A stretch of 64,000 bases of DNA from Desmodesmus armatus (taxonomy: Eukaryota; Chlorophyta; Chlorophyceae; Sphaeropleales; Scenedesmaceae): the NCBI GenBank assembly GCA_007449985.2, contig VIIQ02000144.1:1-64000 (forward strand), written 5' to 3'. The position numbers were made by a program, and so were the translations under genes. The notes beneath the pieces were generated by a model. The model was not told the DNA's origin, did no database searches, and saw only the letters and a program-made list of their open reading frames with translations. Shown one piece after another: positions 32,401 through 43,129 of this stretch (positions are counted from its first letter, which is position 1; each line of letters starts with the position of its first letter).

Positions 32401-35309
32401 CCCCCCACACACACACACACGCCCTCGCTTGCCGCCGGCATCGTTTGACCACCCTAGTAGGACTAATGTTGGTTGGACTCATAGAACTGCTTGCATGCGA
32501 CGGCTATGTTGCTTTCATGCTAGCTACACATGTATTCTCCGTGCCTAACACACTAGCTGCCCTGCTCACCCATCTGCATGGCGCGTGAGTAGAGCAGCGG
32601 CTGTAAGTTTGCGATGAGCATTGAGAGTATCGCCCAGCAATGAAAGCACTCTTGTACTAGAATATGAATGTAGTACCCCCCCCCCCCCCCCTGCCGCGCA
32701 AATCAAGTTTGCGATGAGCATTGAGAGTATCGCCCAGCAATGAAAGCACTCTTGTACTAGAATATGAATGTAGAGCCCCCCCCCTGCCGCGCAAATCAGC
32801 TGCCCTGCTTACCCATCTGCATGGCGCGTGAGTAGAGCAGCGGCTGCAGGTCTGCAATGTTTGCAAACTTGGGGTGGCGCTTGTCCTCTGGGTTGACAAA
32901 GTGCTCAATCTCAGCCTGAAGGCACAGCACACAGCACACACAGCACAGTGTTTGCAACCATCCATACACACTATTTACAGACTTTGGACAGGTTGAAAAG
33001 CAACCCTGGCTGTCAGAAGGGTGGTTCAATTTGGAGTGAATGGGTAGCACAACACACTGGCAACAGCCCCACACACCTGTGGACACACTCAGCCTTGCAA
33101 CTCCCATGGCAATCCAAGTGTTTCACTCCCGTTTCAAACTTGTGCCTTACATCAAATTCAAACCAAGTGTCTTACCTGAGTAAACTCACGCACACGCAGC
33201 AGGCCGGCACGTGGGCTGATCTCGTTTCTGTATGCGTTGCCGATCTGTGCGGCTGCAAAGGGCAGCTTGCCACCGTTGAAGTAGAGCAGGTCCCTGAAGT
33301 TGACAAAGATGCCCTGCACACATGTAAAGGGGATGGGGGGGTGGTAGTTGCGTTGCTACCTTGAGGGGCGGGCTGGCCCGGGGGAAGGGGGGGGTCCGTT
33401 ACTGGCCTTCTGTTTTTCTAAGGCAGAGAAAGAATGAAGTGGGATCTGTGCCTGATAAAGCAACAGAAGCCACAAAGTCACTGTGTCTTGAAACAACGGC
33501 AGCTTGCCTCCATTGAAGTACAGCAGGTCCCTGAAGTTGACGAAGATGCCCTGCATACGTGAAAAGGGAGAGAGGGTGAGTAGTTATGTTGCTACCTTGA
33601 GGGAAGCTGGGGGAGGGGGGTGTCATGCAACTGGGTACCGCAGTTGACTGTATGATCACACCCCCAAATCCTCAAAAGCCCCAGCCCCCACCTGTGCCGT
33701 CTCAGGTGCAGACACCCCGCAGAGTCTTCCTTGGATCCGATGCTGGCCTGGACCATCAGGTTGAACCCAAGCCCCTCATCCGTGACTTTGCCCCCCCCCC
33801 CCCCCCCCCGCCCCCGCATACTATGCCACCCCCCATCCCATGGTATGGCCCCAAGTTCAAACCATGTAGGTTTCATTGATAGCCTAAGCCCTACCTGTGC
33901 AGTCTCAGGGCGCAGGTATCCAGTGAGGTCCCCCTTGGGCCCAATGCTGGTCTTGAACATCAGGTTGAAGGGGAAGCACTTCCCGATGGGGTTCTTGGTG
34001 TCTGGCGCAACCACATTGTACTTGGCCAATGCTGCATCCAGGTCTGCTGCCTTCATCTCACCAACACCAGCCAACATGTCCTCAGCCTCCTGTGTGTGTG
34101 TGTGTGGGGGGGGGGGGGGGTGAGCAAAAGAAGGGGTTCAGTTGGCAGGAAACCTCATGACCAAGTGACGAGAAACATGATGGTGCCACCACGCCATACT
34201 TGGCTAGTGCTGCATCCAGGTCTGCTGCCTTCATCTCACCCACACCGGCCAACATGTCCTCAGCCTCCTGTGGTATTGAGAGTGGCATTGACATTGGTAT
34301 GGACAGTGGAAGGTGAGGCGATTGCAATGATGTATTTGGATATTCAGGGTGAGTGGCATCATCCATGGGGCTGGATATCCATCTGAAAATCCATATGAAT
34401 ATCTATTGGCCTGTTCATGCCCGTCACAGACACCACTAGCACAGAAGGCAACATAACATCAAACAAGTATGAAGCACCATAAGTAGGGACACAAGGTTTA
34501 GTAGCAGGGGTGAGGGCTCAGATTGTAAAATTGTCATGCTTTTGACGCTGTTCTGGAGGTGCCTGGTTTCTTTCCTGGTCCCCCATGAGCCTCTGGCTCC
34601 CTTGTGGGTTGCTCAGCTTTTGCTGAGCCAATTACTGTGACTGTAACTGTAATATCAGTGACGTTTGTGTCCTCCAATGCAGCCTCAATAGCATAGTGAG
34701 GTGAGCAGTAACCAACCTAGGGGCTGAATAGCTTTTGCATGTCTCATACAGCAGCCACTGGCACAAGGCGCAGCAATATTGAGATGATGCGCTACAATCA
34801 ACAAGAGTACCGCCCAGCGGTAAAAGAAACCACTTGTACCCCCCCCCCCCCCCCAAAAAGGGAGCAACCCCTCTCACCCTCTTTGCCTGTGGGCTGAGTG
34901 GGTTCTTTGTGTCCTCCAGTGCCGCCTCAATAGCAGCCTCCAGCAGGTGGTCAGCACGGTAGCAGTCACCTGCACGACAACAAAAACAGCACAGCATAAC
35001 ACAGCATGTCAACCACCCCACATGTCTGACCCTGGCAACAACCACCAAGCTCCTCCAAACAAAGGCTGCCCACTACCTCACCCCCACCACCCCCACCCCA
35101 AACAAACACACAGCCCCCCCCCCTGTCTTCTCATCAGTGACCATGAAGTCAGTGAAGCGCTCAACGTGCCCAGATGCCTTCAGCACAGCCTCAGGTGTCA
35201 TGGCAAGGCACTCCACGTCATATACACAAGCAGTCACCACCAAAACCCACACCAAACCCTCCACAAACAACCCCCCCCCCACCCCCCGCAAAACACACAC
35301 CAGGCTCCA

Positions 35310-35352
<43 letters not shown>

Positions 35353-35566
35353 AGGACAGATTGCACCAGTGAACCCCACCTGTCTTCTCATCGGTGACCA
35401 TGAAGTCAGTGAAGCGCTCCACATGCCCAGATGCCTTCAGCACAGCCTCAGGTGTCATGGCAAGGCACTCCACGTCATGTACACAAGCAGTCACCACCAA
35501 ATCCCACACCAAACCCTCCACAAACAACCCCCCCCCCACCCCCCGCAAAACACACACCAGGCTCCA

Positions 35567-35614
<48 letters not shown>

Positions 35615-37890
35615 ACAGATTGCACCAGTGAACCCCACCTGTCTTCTCATCGGTGACCATGAAGTCAGTGAAGCGCTCAACATGCCCAGATGCCTTTAAC
35701 ACGGCCTCAGGTGTCACAGCAGGACACTCCACCTCAAGCATGTTCTCCTCCAGCACGAAGTGCTGGCGCCACGCCTGCACAACACAACACAGCACAGGGC
35801 ATGTTGTGGGTGGTCCATAGTCATAGAAGCCAGCAACAACGCCCACCAGTTATGCACATGATGCTGGCGCCATGGCTGCTGCTGGTGCCGCCACAACTGC
35901 AGTTGGAGTAGCACCCGCCGCTCCTTGTACACACCAACTGCATGCTCACAGCCCCCCCCCCCCTCCCACACACACACATCCTCTGTCTACACACACACAG
36001 ACGCACACCACCCAGGTTACTGACCTGTGTAAGGTTCTGCTTGATGGCACAGCCGGGTGGTCCATAGTCATAGAAGCCAGCAACAGAGCCGTAGATCTTG
36101 AAGGAGGGGATGTAGAACAGGCGCCGCTCAAGGGTGTTGGTCTGCAGCAAGAGTACAGGGCAGCACTGAGGTTTAGGGGTCAGATTACAAAACCTTAAAC
36201 CTCGACATCAAACCTAAGGGTGTTGGTGTGCGGCGAGAGCACACAGCAGCACCAACACACGGCAGCATATGGTCACAGCAGCAACAACTGCAGCGACAGC
36301 ACGCAGTGTGTTGGAAGAGAGGGAGGGGTCGCTGGGAGATGCAGAATGAGCCACTGCTGCTGCTGGTGGTGTTGGCTGTTACTGAGGTGACACGGGTGCA
36401 GTGTGCGCTGCTGCTGCAGCCGGAACTCCTGCTGGAGTTGGCTGTGGGTTGGACGCTGACGTGCGCTCCTGCTGCTGCTGCTGCAGCTGCTGCTGGTAGA
36501 GGTGGTGGTCGTGCCGCTGCTGCTGTGCGCCCCGCTATGTGCTGACATTTGCTGGTGTGCTGCCTGCTCATCTGGCCCTGCCTATCTGGCCCAGCACAAC
36601 ACAGCGGCGCAATGTGCAGGACAGCAGAGCGACACACTACGGCCATGTGCTACCAAAGCGAGTGCTGAGGGGGGGGGGGCAGTGTTGTCCAGCAGCTGCG
36701 CAGGCTGCCTGCCCTGACCAGCTGCTGAGAGTAATTGCTTGCTTCAAGACCCCCTTGTGTTGTCTCCCCTTTCTGCTTCGGCACATGCTGGTGCTTTGGA
36801 CATCTGGCATTGTGCTGCAGCAGCAGCAGCCACACCTAGTAAGGAAGCCACCTTTGCCAACTGAGGTGTTGTTGGGATCAGTTCTCCCTAAACAAGGTGG
36901 ACAGACACTCCAACAACACCTCAAGCAGCGAAGGGGGCTTCAGCCTATGGGTGTGTGGCTTTGCTGCTGGCTTCACCACCAGCCCCCCTTCCCGTAGCTT
37001 CAGCGGAAATGTAAATGAGTAGCAGCAAGTAGACGCATGTTCAGGTGCTGGCGCCCTGCACATCCCTTGCAGCATCCCAGGAGGGCTGCCAGCCGCTTAA
37101 GGCACAGGGCCAAGCTGCTGCCGCTACCGCTGCCGCTGTTGCTGCAGGGCTGGTCAAAAGCGGTGAAAGTATCCACTTGTAACACCCTCCCCCCCCCCCC
37201 CCAAAAAAAACACCCAGGCTGACGCACACCAGGGCTGCCAGCTACTCATGGCAAGGGGCCAAGGCAGCAGTTGCTGCAGCTGTTTCTGCCGCTACCGCTG
37301 CTGCTGTTGCTGTCAGGGCTGGCCAAACACACCCAGACTGACACGCACCAGGTTTGCCCTGAAAGCCTCCTTGTTCTGGCTGGAAGTCTTGCCAGTTGCC
37401 TTCTCAAATGCCTGCAGTTTTGGTGACATAAGCACATGTGTTCGAGATTGGTTTGGTTTTGAACAGCAGCACTGGTCTGTCTGTGATTCATGCAACTCTC
37501 CTGACCAGAAGCCAGCACGGCGTTGGGGCTGTTGCCAGGCTGGGGTGTAGGGGGGTGTGCTGGAGTGTGCAGGCTACCAGGCTGCTGGAGGGCTGCAGGG
37601 CATACCTTCTGGTGTTCACCCAGCACCAGCTTCAGCTCCTGCAGCTTCTTGATGGCAGCATCCACCTCTGCCTGCACAGTGGCACCCCAACCACTTCAGT
37701 AACTTGCAAATGGTCGATCAAGGCGGCAGCAACTGACACAACCGCAAGTGCTGCTCTGCACCTGCTGTGCCTTTCCATCCTTCACGTTCGCCTTCAGGGA
37801 GCGCACAAGATCGCCCTGCTGCTGCACGGCCTCCTGGCTCTTGTTAATCTGCTCCTCCAGCTGCTCGGGCGTGGCCACTGCTGTTGCCAT
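23434..37890 (-). CDS. GARS: Glycyl-tRNA synthetase, eukaryotic class II type
   Basis: Charges tRNA-Gly. Seventeen exons on the minus strand join in phase to 697 residues, the usual family length: 37890-37762, 37671-37606, 37411-37349, 36141-36025, 35774-35639, 34969-34878, 34089-33895, 33313-33176, 32915-32813, 30271-30108, 28957-28835, 28129-28073, 26162-26042, 25483-25302, 24970-24811, 24550-24426, 23556-23434. Residues ~1-65 form a WHEP-TRS domain ([13 protein letters not shown]). [11 protein letters not shown], the motif 2 region ([17 protein letters not shown]) and motif 3 (EPSFGIGRI) mark the catalytic core. The anticodon-binding domain has [13 protein letters not shown] and RERDTMTQ, and the C-terminus ends [10 protein letters not shown]. 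No transit peptide is evident, so I infer a cytosolic enzyme. Only ~2.1 kb of 14.5 kb is coding, and most introns hold truncated copies of neighbouring exon edges. It is divergent from the kinase gene. Confidence 0.96.
24560..24630 (-). repeat. Truncated copy of the 3' end of GlyRS exon 15
   Basis: The reading [13 protein letters not shown] repeats the end of exon 15 ([15 protein letters not shown] at ~24811-24855), just upstream of exon 16. Confidence 0.8.
25060..25100 (-). repeat. Truncated copy of the 5' end of GlyRS exon 15
   Basis: [11 protein letters not shown] with a preceding acceptor is read again ~125 bp upstream of the true exon start at 24970. Confidence 0.85.
25570..25640 (-). 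repeat. Truncated copy of the 5' end of GlyRS exon 14
   Basis: [14 protein letters not shown] and its acceptor recur ~150 bp upstream of exon 14. Confidence 0.85.
25756..25816 (-). repeat. Truncated copy of the 3' end of GlyRS exon 13
   Basis: The sequence for [17 protein letters not shown] with its donor end is repeated ~290 bp downstream of the true exon end at 26042. Confidence 0.85.
26595..27050 (-). repeat. 95-bp AT-rich tandem repeat carrying copies of the exon 12 end
   Basis: Three tandem units start at 26772, 26867 and 26962 (period 95). Each contains the last ~28 bases of GlyRS exon 12 with its donor plus an AT-rich segment (TAATATGCAAATCCAAT). A further diverged copy reading [12 protein letters not shown] lies at ~26595-26660. 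The true exon 12 at 28073-28129 carries the same ATTAATCCCT intron flank. Confidence 0.9.
28605..28660 (-). repeat. Truncated copy of the 3' end of GlyRS exon 11
   Basis: The bases for [11 protein letters not shown] and the donor recur ~220 bp downstream of the true exon end at 28835. Confidence 0.8.
29247..29965 (-). repeat. Three truncated copies of the 3' end of GlyRS exon 10
   Basis: Copies at ~29256-29303, ~29462-29505 and ~29914-29960 each encode variants of [12 protein letters not shown] and reach the donor position. The true exon end is at 30108-30165. Confidence 0.9.
30435..31415 (-). repeat. Four truncated copies of the 5' end of GlyRS exon 10
   Basis: Copies at ~30442-30521, ~30664-30743, ~30905-30984 and ~31328-31410 repeat the first ~27 codons ([18 protein letters not shown]) plus the acceptor. 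They are separated by G-rich tracts. The true exon starts at 30271. Confidence 0.92.
31890..32605 (-). repeat. Four truncated copies of the 3' end of GlyRS exon 9
   Basis: Copies at ~31890-31940, ~32152-32197, ~32297-32340 and ~32558-32605 repeat the codons for [10 protein letters not shown] and the donor. Each is followed by a short repeat containing ATTGAGAGT and a poly-C tract. True exon end: 32813. Confidence 0.9.
31932..32064. repeat. 133-bp near-perfect palindrome
   Basis: The left arm 31932-31997 and right arm 31999-32064 are reverse complements over 66 bp with about three mismatches and a single-base centre (C at 31998). It consists of two head-to-head copies of the intronic short repeat plus the end of the exon 9 copy, and lies inside GlyRS intron 9. 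Confidence 0.93.
32615..32800. repeat. Direct duplication of an intronic short repeat
   Basis: A ~70-bp stretch containing GCGATGAGCATTGAGAGTAT occurs at ~32609-32673 and again at ~32705-32773, each followed by a poly-C run. Confidence 0.85.
33487..33775 (-). repeat. Truncated copies of GlyRS exon 8 (5' end) and exon 7 (3' end)
   Basis: ~33487-33556 repeats [18 protein letters not shown] of exon 8. ~33695-33775 repeats a diverged [15 protein letters not shown] end of exon 7. Both lie in the intron between the two true exons. Confidence 0.85.
34190..34272 (-). repeat. Truncated copy of the 5' end of GlyRS exon 7
   Basis: [20 protein letters not shown] is read again ~180 bp upstream of the true exon 7. 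Confidence 0.88.
34540..34640 (+). repeat. Dispersed intronic repeat, copy in GlyRS
   Basis: A ~100-bp sequence starting GACGCTGTTCTGGAGG and ending with a GCTCAGC/GCTGAGC hairpin is shared with ~46124-46228 in a permease intron, same plus-strand orientation, ~85% similar by eye. Relative to transcription it is antisense here and sense there. Confidence 0.8.
35120..35615 (-). repeat. Two 257-bp tandem copies of the 3' end of GlyRS exon 5, with (AC)n
   Basis: The block encoding [20 protein letters not shown] plus donor and intron occurs at the true exon (35639) and again at ~35382 and ~35125, an exact period of 257. The repeated intron part holds (CA)n microsatellites at ~35317-35351 and ~35570-35612 and poly-C runs. 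Confidence 0.93.
35806..35850 (-). repeat. Truncated copy of GlyRS exon 4
   Basis: The bases for [10 protein letters not shown] of exon 4 (36025-36141) recur ~230 bp downstream. Confidence 0.8.
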
Positions 37891-38442
37891 GGTGGCGATC
37901 CCTGACTTCTTTTTTCAATAATAGAAATAAAGCATTGCAGCACGGTGAGCTTGATCGCTTCACCTCGCGTCCAGCAGTTACCACATCACACTTGTTGCGG
38001 GACGAAGACACAGGGAGGCAGCCTACGTGCCCATGTGTCAGTTTCCCTCTGATTGCGACTGTGATCGTGGTGTGACTGTGGTCTTGGCGTTGCGGGCCAA
38101 ACCAGTCGTGTTCATGTGTGCTCTCCTGACACGTCCGCACTCATCACTCTGGTCCAGAGAACCTTGGTGAACGCTTGCAGCTGAGACTTCCTCGGGCCCT
38201 GGGTGCCCTCCTCCAAGCAGCCTTCTGATCAGCAGTAACATTCCAAGGCATGTGCTGGCCCCAGGGCGTGTGATCCGTTCACGGGCTGGCCTTTTCAGCT
38301 CATGAATCACTTTTGAAAGGCGTTTGCAGCCTCAGCAGTTCCAATGCTGGCGGAAGCTGGCTGTCATGAGCCCTGCTGCTTTACAGCACACCCTAGTCAC
38401 AGCTAGCATTGATGAGCAGGGTCCTGCTGTGTTGTGCTGCAG
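37891..38442. promoter_or_regulatory. Divergent promoter region of GlyRS and kinase
   Basis: 552 bp lie between the two start codons and must contain both promoters and 5' UTRs. No TATA box or known element is clear. Confidence 0.45.
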
Positions 38443-40680
38443 ATGGGAGGCTGCTTCTCGTCAGATGCGGACAATCAGCAAAACGGCACGCAGAGTCCCA
38501 CAGGGGGCGCTCACAAAAACAAACACAACAGCGGAGGCGGTGCAGCAGCGCAGAAGACAAGCAAGACGCCAGACTTTGGCCTAGGGGACGCATTTGAGGT
38601 GTGTGCTGGCCTTGTTTCTGGGCACACAGCCGGCCGTAGGGTGCAGCAGCCTTTACTTGGTGCACTGCGGGCGCTGCTGCAGACATGAGGGGCGACTGAT
38701 GCATCCGGTCTCCTGCAGCCGGGATGGGGTGGCAGCAGCACACATATTTGAGCGCCATGCCATGCTATACTATGCCAGATTACCCCTCCAGCACAGGGGG
38801 GTCAGCAGTTGCATTGTTTTGGGGTTTTGTGGCCCAAGCAGCAGTCCGGTGTGCTGAGGAGGGTACTGCATCGGTGGCATGTTGTTGTTCCACACCAGCA
38901 CCAGCAGCAGTCAGAGAAGTTGCTTGCAGGGGCATCACCCCCGCTCCCGTGCCCCTGCACGCGCTGATCGCCCACCAGGCTTTCTAATATCTGCCTCCAA
39001 CACCAGCTTGCTTCTGTTTATCCCCTGCCTTGATGCCAGGTGCTGCGACTGCTGGGTACTGGTGGCGAGGGCGAGACGTGGCTGTGTGTGGACCAGCAGA
39101 CAAAGCAGGAGGTTGCTATCAAGCTGGTGCGGCGACCCATCCCACGCAGCATCACACAGATCATACAGGTGTGTTGACACTTGGTTGCAACAAGCCATAT
39201 GCTTTCAGCAGGACAGTCGGCATGTGTCATCACATGCAGGATGGGACATGCTACTTTTGAAGCAGGGGGGGGGGGGGGAGTGTAGGATGGGGTGCACAGC
39301 AACAGCAGGCGCTGCAGCCACCGCCAAATTAGCAGCTTCATGCAGCATCACACAGGTCATACATGTGTGTGTACATGCTACAGCTGCAGCAGGGGGGGGG
39401 GGGTGCACAGCAACAGCAGCCACTGATGCGGGAGTCGCTTGCAGCGTCGGAAGCTGCCAGATCGAAGCAGCGGAGGTCATAAAGCTTGCCCAGCAGATAT
39501 TCCAACCTTACCCATGTGATAGTGTTTCACCCTGTGTGCTGCTGCTGCTGCTGCTGCTGCTGCTGTCACAGCGTGAGATCAAGATCTTGGCAGATCTGGG
39601 TGATGGTCACCTCAACATCGTGCACGCAGACGATGTGCTGCTCACACGCACACACGTGGGGCTGGTCATGGAGTACGTTTCAGGTGGGTGTCGTACTGCG
39701 GTTGTAAACACTGCTGTCTTGTGACATTCAGGCCCTGGTTGTGTTGAATTGGACATTGTTGAAAATGCGTAGGATCAAATCTGACAGCCTGTGCGGCCGG
39801 GAGGAAGGTGCGCTTGCTTGAATTGCACACATGTCCGGCTAGTCATGGAGTACGTGTCAGGTGGGTGCGATTTCGCCTTTGTTTGTTTGCTGCACTTTTG
39901 GTGTGGTGCAAATCCTCCTTCCACTCCATGCCATACTGCTGACACTCACTGCTGCTGCTGCTGCTGCTGCTGCTGGTTCAGGCGGCAACATGGTCGCATA
40001 CGTCACCAAGCGGCGGGAGACGCGGGAGTCACGGGGTGGGCTGTGCCTTGATGAGGATGAAGCCAACTTCTTCTTCAGGCAGCTCATTTGGGCGGTGCAG
40101 TTCTGCCACAACAACCACGTGGCCCACCGGTGCGCAGGCAATGGACGCAACGGGGGTGCTGTTGTTTGGGGTGCAGGGGTAGCGCTCGATTTGGGGGTGG
40201 GGTTTGGTGGTGGTGACGTTTTGCATGTTACAATCCAGCTGCAGCAGGTTTCAAGGGTGCGGTTTTTCTGCAACTACTGGGGTGGGCTGTGCCTTGACGA
40301 GGATGAAGCCAACTACTTCTTCAGGCAATTGATTTGGGCGTTGCAGTTCTGCCACAACAACCATGTGGCCCACCGGTGCGTAAGCCTATGTAGCAAGGGG
40401 CGCACACGCAGTTTTGGGGGGGGTGTCCGTTTGTGTGCTGGTGTGCCGTTCCTTGCGAACTGCAACAGTCCGAGCAGGTATATCAAAACTGCGGTTGTGC
40501 AACAACAACAATAATGTGGCGCACTGGTGTGCAGTCAGTGGCCGCTGTGCAGCAGGGGGGGGAGGGAGGGGAAACAACGGTTGCATGTCGTCGTGTTGTG
40601 CTGCAGTCTGGGTTGTGCCCGTCACCATAAGGTGTTGGCGTCTGCAGCTGACCTGGTCATTGTGACATATTATGTGTGGG

Positions 40681-40716
<36 letters not shown>

Positions 40717-42892
40717 AGTGACCTGAAGCTGGACAACACCATTCTGGACCACCGCAACCCCCCTCGCCTGAAGCTGTGTGACTTTGGCTTCGCCAAGGCG
40801 TGGGCCGCCAACAGCAACATGGACACCATGCGCATTGGCACACCAGAGTACATGGGGCCAGAGCTCATCAGCGGCAGGTACGTCTGATTGGCGCCCTCTT
40901 GGGGGTGGGGATGTGCCGCATGTGGGAGGGAGGGGGCAACGGGTTGGTCTTTTGGGCAGCTGGCTATGCGGGCGTTGGCTGCCAATGCCTCATCAATGCC
41001 GGGTGTTGGCACAACAACAACATGGGCACCATGTGGCACCAGAGTAAATGGGGCCTGAGCTCATCAGCGGCGGTTGTGCAGACCAGACAACTGTCTGCAG
41101 GGCGAAAAACCTGTCTAAAGGCTGTGGGTTATGATTGGCCACGCGTTCAAGCGCTAGCAAAGCCACCTGGTCGACCACCAGACAGTCAATAGCCTGTCTT
41201 TCAACACAACAGATGGTGCGCGTACCTGCTGTTGGTCGGTTTGCAGCAAGCATTTGGTTGATTGAGCGTGGGTGCATGCCCGTGTACACGTGTGACATGC
41301 TGCTGTCATCTGCAACTGCTCCCTGCCGTTGTTTGCTGGTGTGCATGTTCTGTGTGCCCTGCCTCTATCCGTACCACCCCCCCCCCTGCAGGTCTGGCTA
41401 TGATGGCAAGAAGGTTGATGTGTGGGCGAGTGGCGTGCTGCTGTTTGTGATGCTGCTGGGCATGTTCCCCTTTGAGATGGAGGATGAGAGCTATGTTAAC
41501 ACGGCAGGGCTGTACAGCATATGGTGAGCAGGGGGCTTGTTGGTAGGGTTGAGGGTTGTGGGTGACGTCCCAAACCCTACCGTACAATTCATAACTGCGT
41601 TTGCGTCTGAGTGTGTACGTGCGTGCGTGTTGACATTGGGATTTCAAGCGAGGCATACTAAGACATCCCAAAGTCAGTCCTACTGATGCTGTGTGTGTGT
41701 TTTATGCTGTGTGCCTGCAGGCTGCAGCAGATCCGCAGCAGCTGGCAGGAGCACCCCAACAATAACAATGCGGTCATGAGGCTCAGTCCTGAGTGCAGGG
41801 ACCTGTTGGACAAAATGTTTGACACAAACCAGGTGGGCATGGCTCACTCTTTTGTCCATGCTTTTTGTGTGACTGTTGTTGTTACTGTGCAATTGACACT
41901 GTGTTGTTTGGTTTGGTATGGCTGGCACCCAAGCGATTGCAGCCAAAGCAAGACTGTCCAGTACACGTTGCATGTGTCACAGTTTGTGTTGCATGTGCTT
42001 GCTTGCTTGCTGCCTCGCCCGCAGGACTCTCGTATCACCATCGACGGCATCGTCCGCCACCCCTGGTTCAGCAAGCGCCTGCCCCCAAAGTAAGCCCGCT
42101 TTCTCTTACTGACGTCAATGTTACTATTTACATCAAATATAGTCAGTCTAAAGTTACACCTGTAGCTATGAAGCTCATGAGCTCATGCCGGCCATTCATG
42201 ACATAATTCAGGACATGTCCAAACACCCCGCAGGGGGCCAACGCGCCGCGCCTGTGTTATCTTAGTTATGCTCGTTTGTCATGCCGTCAGTTTGGTTTTG
42301 GTTTCAAACCGCTAAGCTTGCAGAATGGCTGTCATGCTTGCTACTGATACTCAAACACAAGGCAGGGCTGTGGTCCTTTGGCTCCCAGAATGGGCTCAGA
42401 GTCTCACACACTCAATGTGGCCAAGAAAACAACTAAATAACAAATAGCAGAACAATAACAAAGAGCAGAATAGTAACAAAGAGCATATTAATAACAGATA
42501 GCAGAATCATAACGATAACCGTACTGTACTTGCTTGACACTTTGACCGCAGGTATGAGGCAGCGCTGGCGCAGCTGCAGGATGAGCAGCGGCAGATTGAC
42601 AGGCGCGTGGCACGTGGGGGCTTCAGGAACAAGGATAGGGACATGGCGCTGCAGGTGGGCTGGCTGGCTGGCGACATGCTTTCCATCGTTTCCCGTTGGT
42701 TCCCGTTGTCACACTGGTGTGGTTTCATGGTCGCATTGGTGTGTTGAGGCAGTCTGATGGATGAGAATGCGGGTCTGGCCAAGGTCTTGGTTTGGCTGCA
42801 CTTTTTTGGCGTGTGCTCTGCGTGGCTCCTTTAGGTGTGTGTGTGTGTCCGCAACGCTGCTTGTTGATTGGTCATGTACTGTGCCGTCAAGT

Positions 42893-42924
<32 letters not shown>

Positions 42925-43129
42925 TCGTACTGTACTGCCTGTACTGCAGGAGCTGCTGGACAAGGCAACTCAGCCCCCGCTGGCAAACGAGACCATACTG
43001 AAGGTGCCGCTCGCACTTTACAGCAACGCAAGCAGCGGCGGCGGCGTTGGTGCAGTGGAAACGATCATGGAGGGGCCCGCGCCCGAGCAGCCGGCAGCAG
43101 CAGCAGCGGCGCCAACACTGCAGCAGTGA
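38443..43129 (+). CDS. SnRK2-like serine/threonine protein kinase, N-terminally lipidated type
   Basis: Ten exons join in phase to 431 residues: 38443-38598, 39040-39168, 39572-39683, 39982-40129, 40719-40877, 41392-41523, 41721-41832, 42025-42089, 42552-42654, 42950-43129. The N-terminus MGGCFSS is a myristoylation/palmitoylation-type motif, suggesting membrane attachment. Kinase landmarks are a Gly-rich loop LGTGGEGETW, VAIK, HRDLKLDN (split by an intron inside the Arg codon), CDFGFAKAW and GTPEYMGPE, then DVWASGVLLFVMLLG. DLKLDN with the Pro-Arg-Leu-Lys-Leu strand and YDGK-x-DVW are closest to plant SnRK2/SNF1-related kinases. The C-terminal ~100 residues are a charged helix and an Ala/Gln-rich tail; no SnRK2 acidic ABA box is visible. 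Pathway (stress or nutrient signalling) is inference. Confidence 0.93.
39327..39375 (+). repeat. Truncated copy of the 3' end of kinase exon 2
   Basis: The bases for SITQ(I/V)I with the donor recur ~200 bp downstream of exon 2, next to a poly-G tract. Confidence 0.7.
39818..39865 (+). repeat. Truncated copy of the 3' end of kinase exon 3
   Basis: THVRLVMEYVSGG repeats the exon 3 end (THVGLVMEYVSG at ~39645-39683) with its donor. Confidence 0.85.
40270..40540 (+). repeat. Two truncated copies of the 3' end of kinase exon 4
   Basis: The first copy (~40280-40380) reads GGLCLDEDEANYFFRQLIW through NNHVAHR with its donor. The second (~40488-40535) keeps only a decayed NNNNVAHW. The copy would delete or duplicate kinase subdomain VI if spliced in. 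Confidence 0.88.
41008..41072 (+). repeat. Truncated, decayed copy of the 3' end of kinase exon 5
   Basis: The DNA resembles the segment for MDTMRIGTPEYMGPELISG but carries a stop. Confidence 0.75.
42896..42926 (+). repeat. (TTTA)n microsatellite in the last kinase intron
   Basis: About seven TTTA units lie just upstream of the exon 10 acceptor. Confidence 0.9.

Noticed and set aside
35073..35700. His/Thr-rich and Cys/Val-rich open frames
   Set aside because: They are translations of (CA)n and (GT)n microsatellites in a GlyRS intron.
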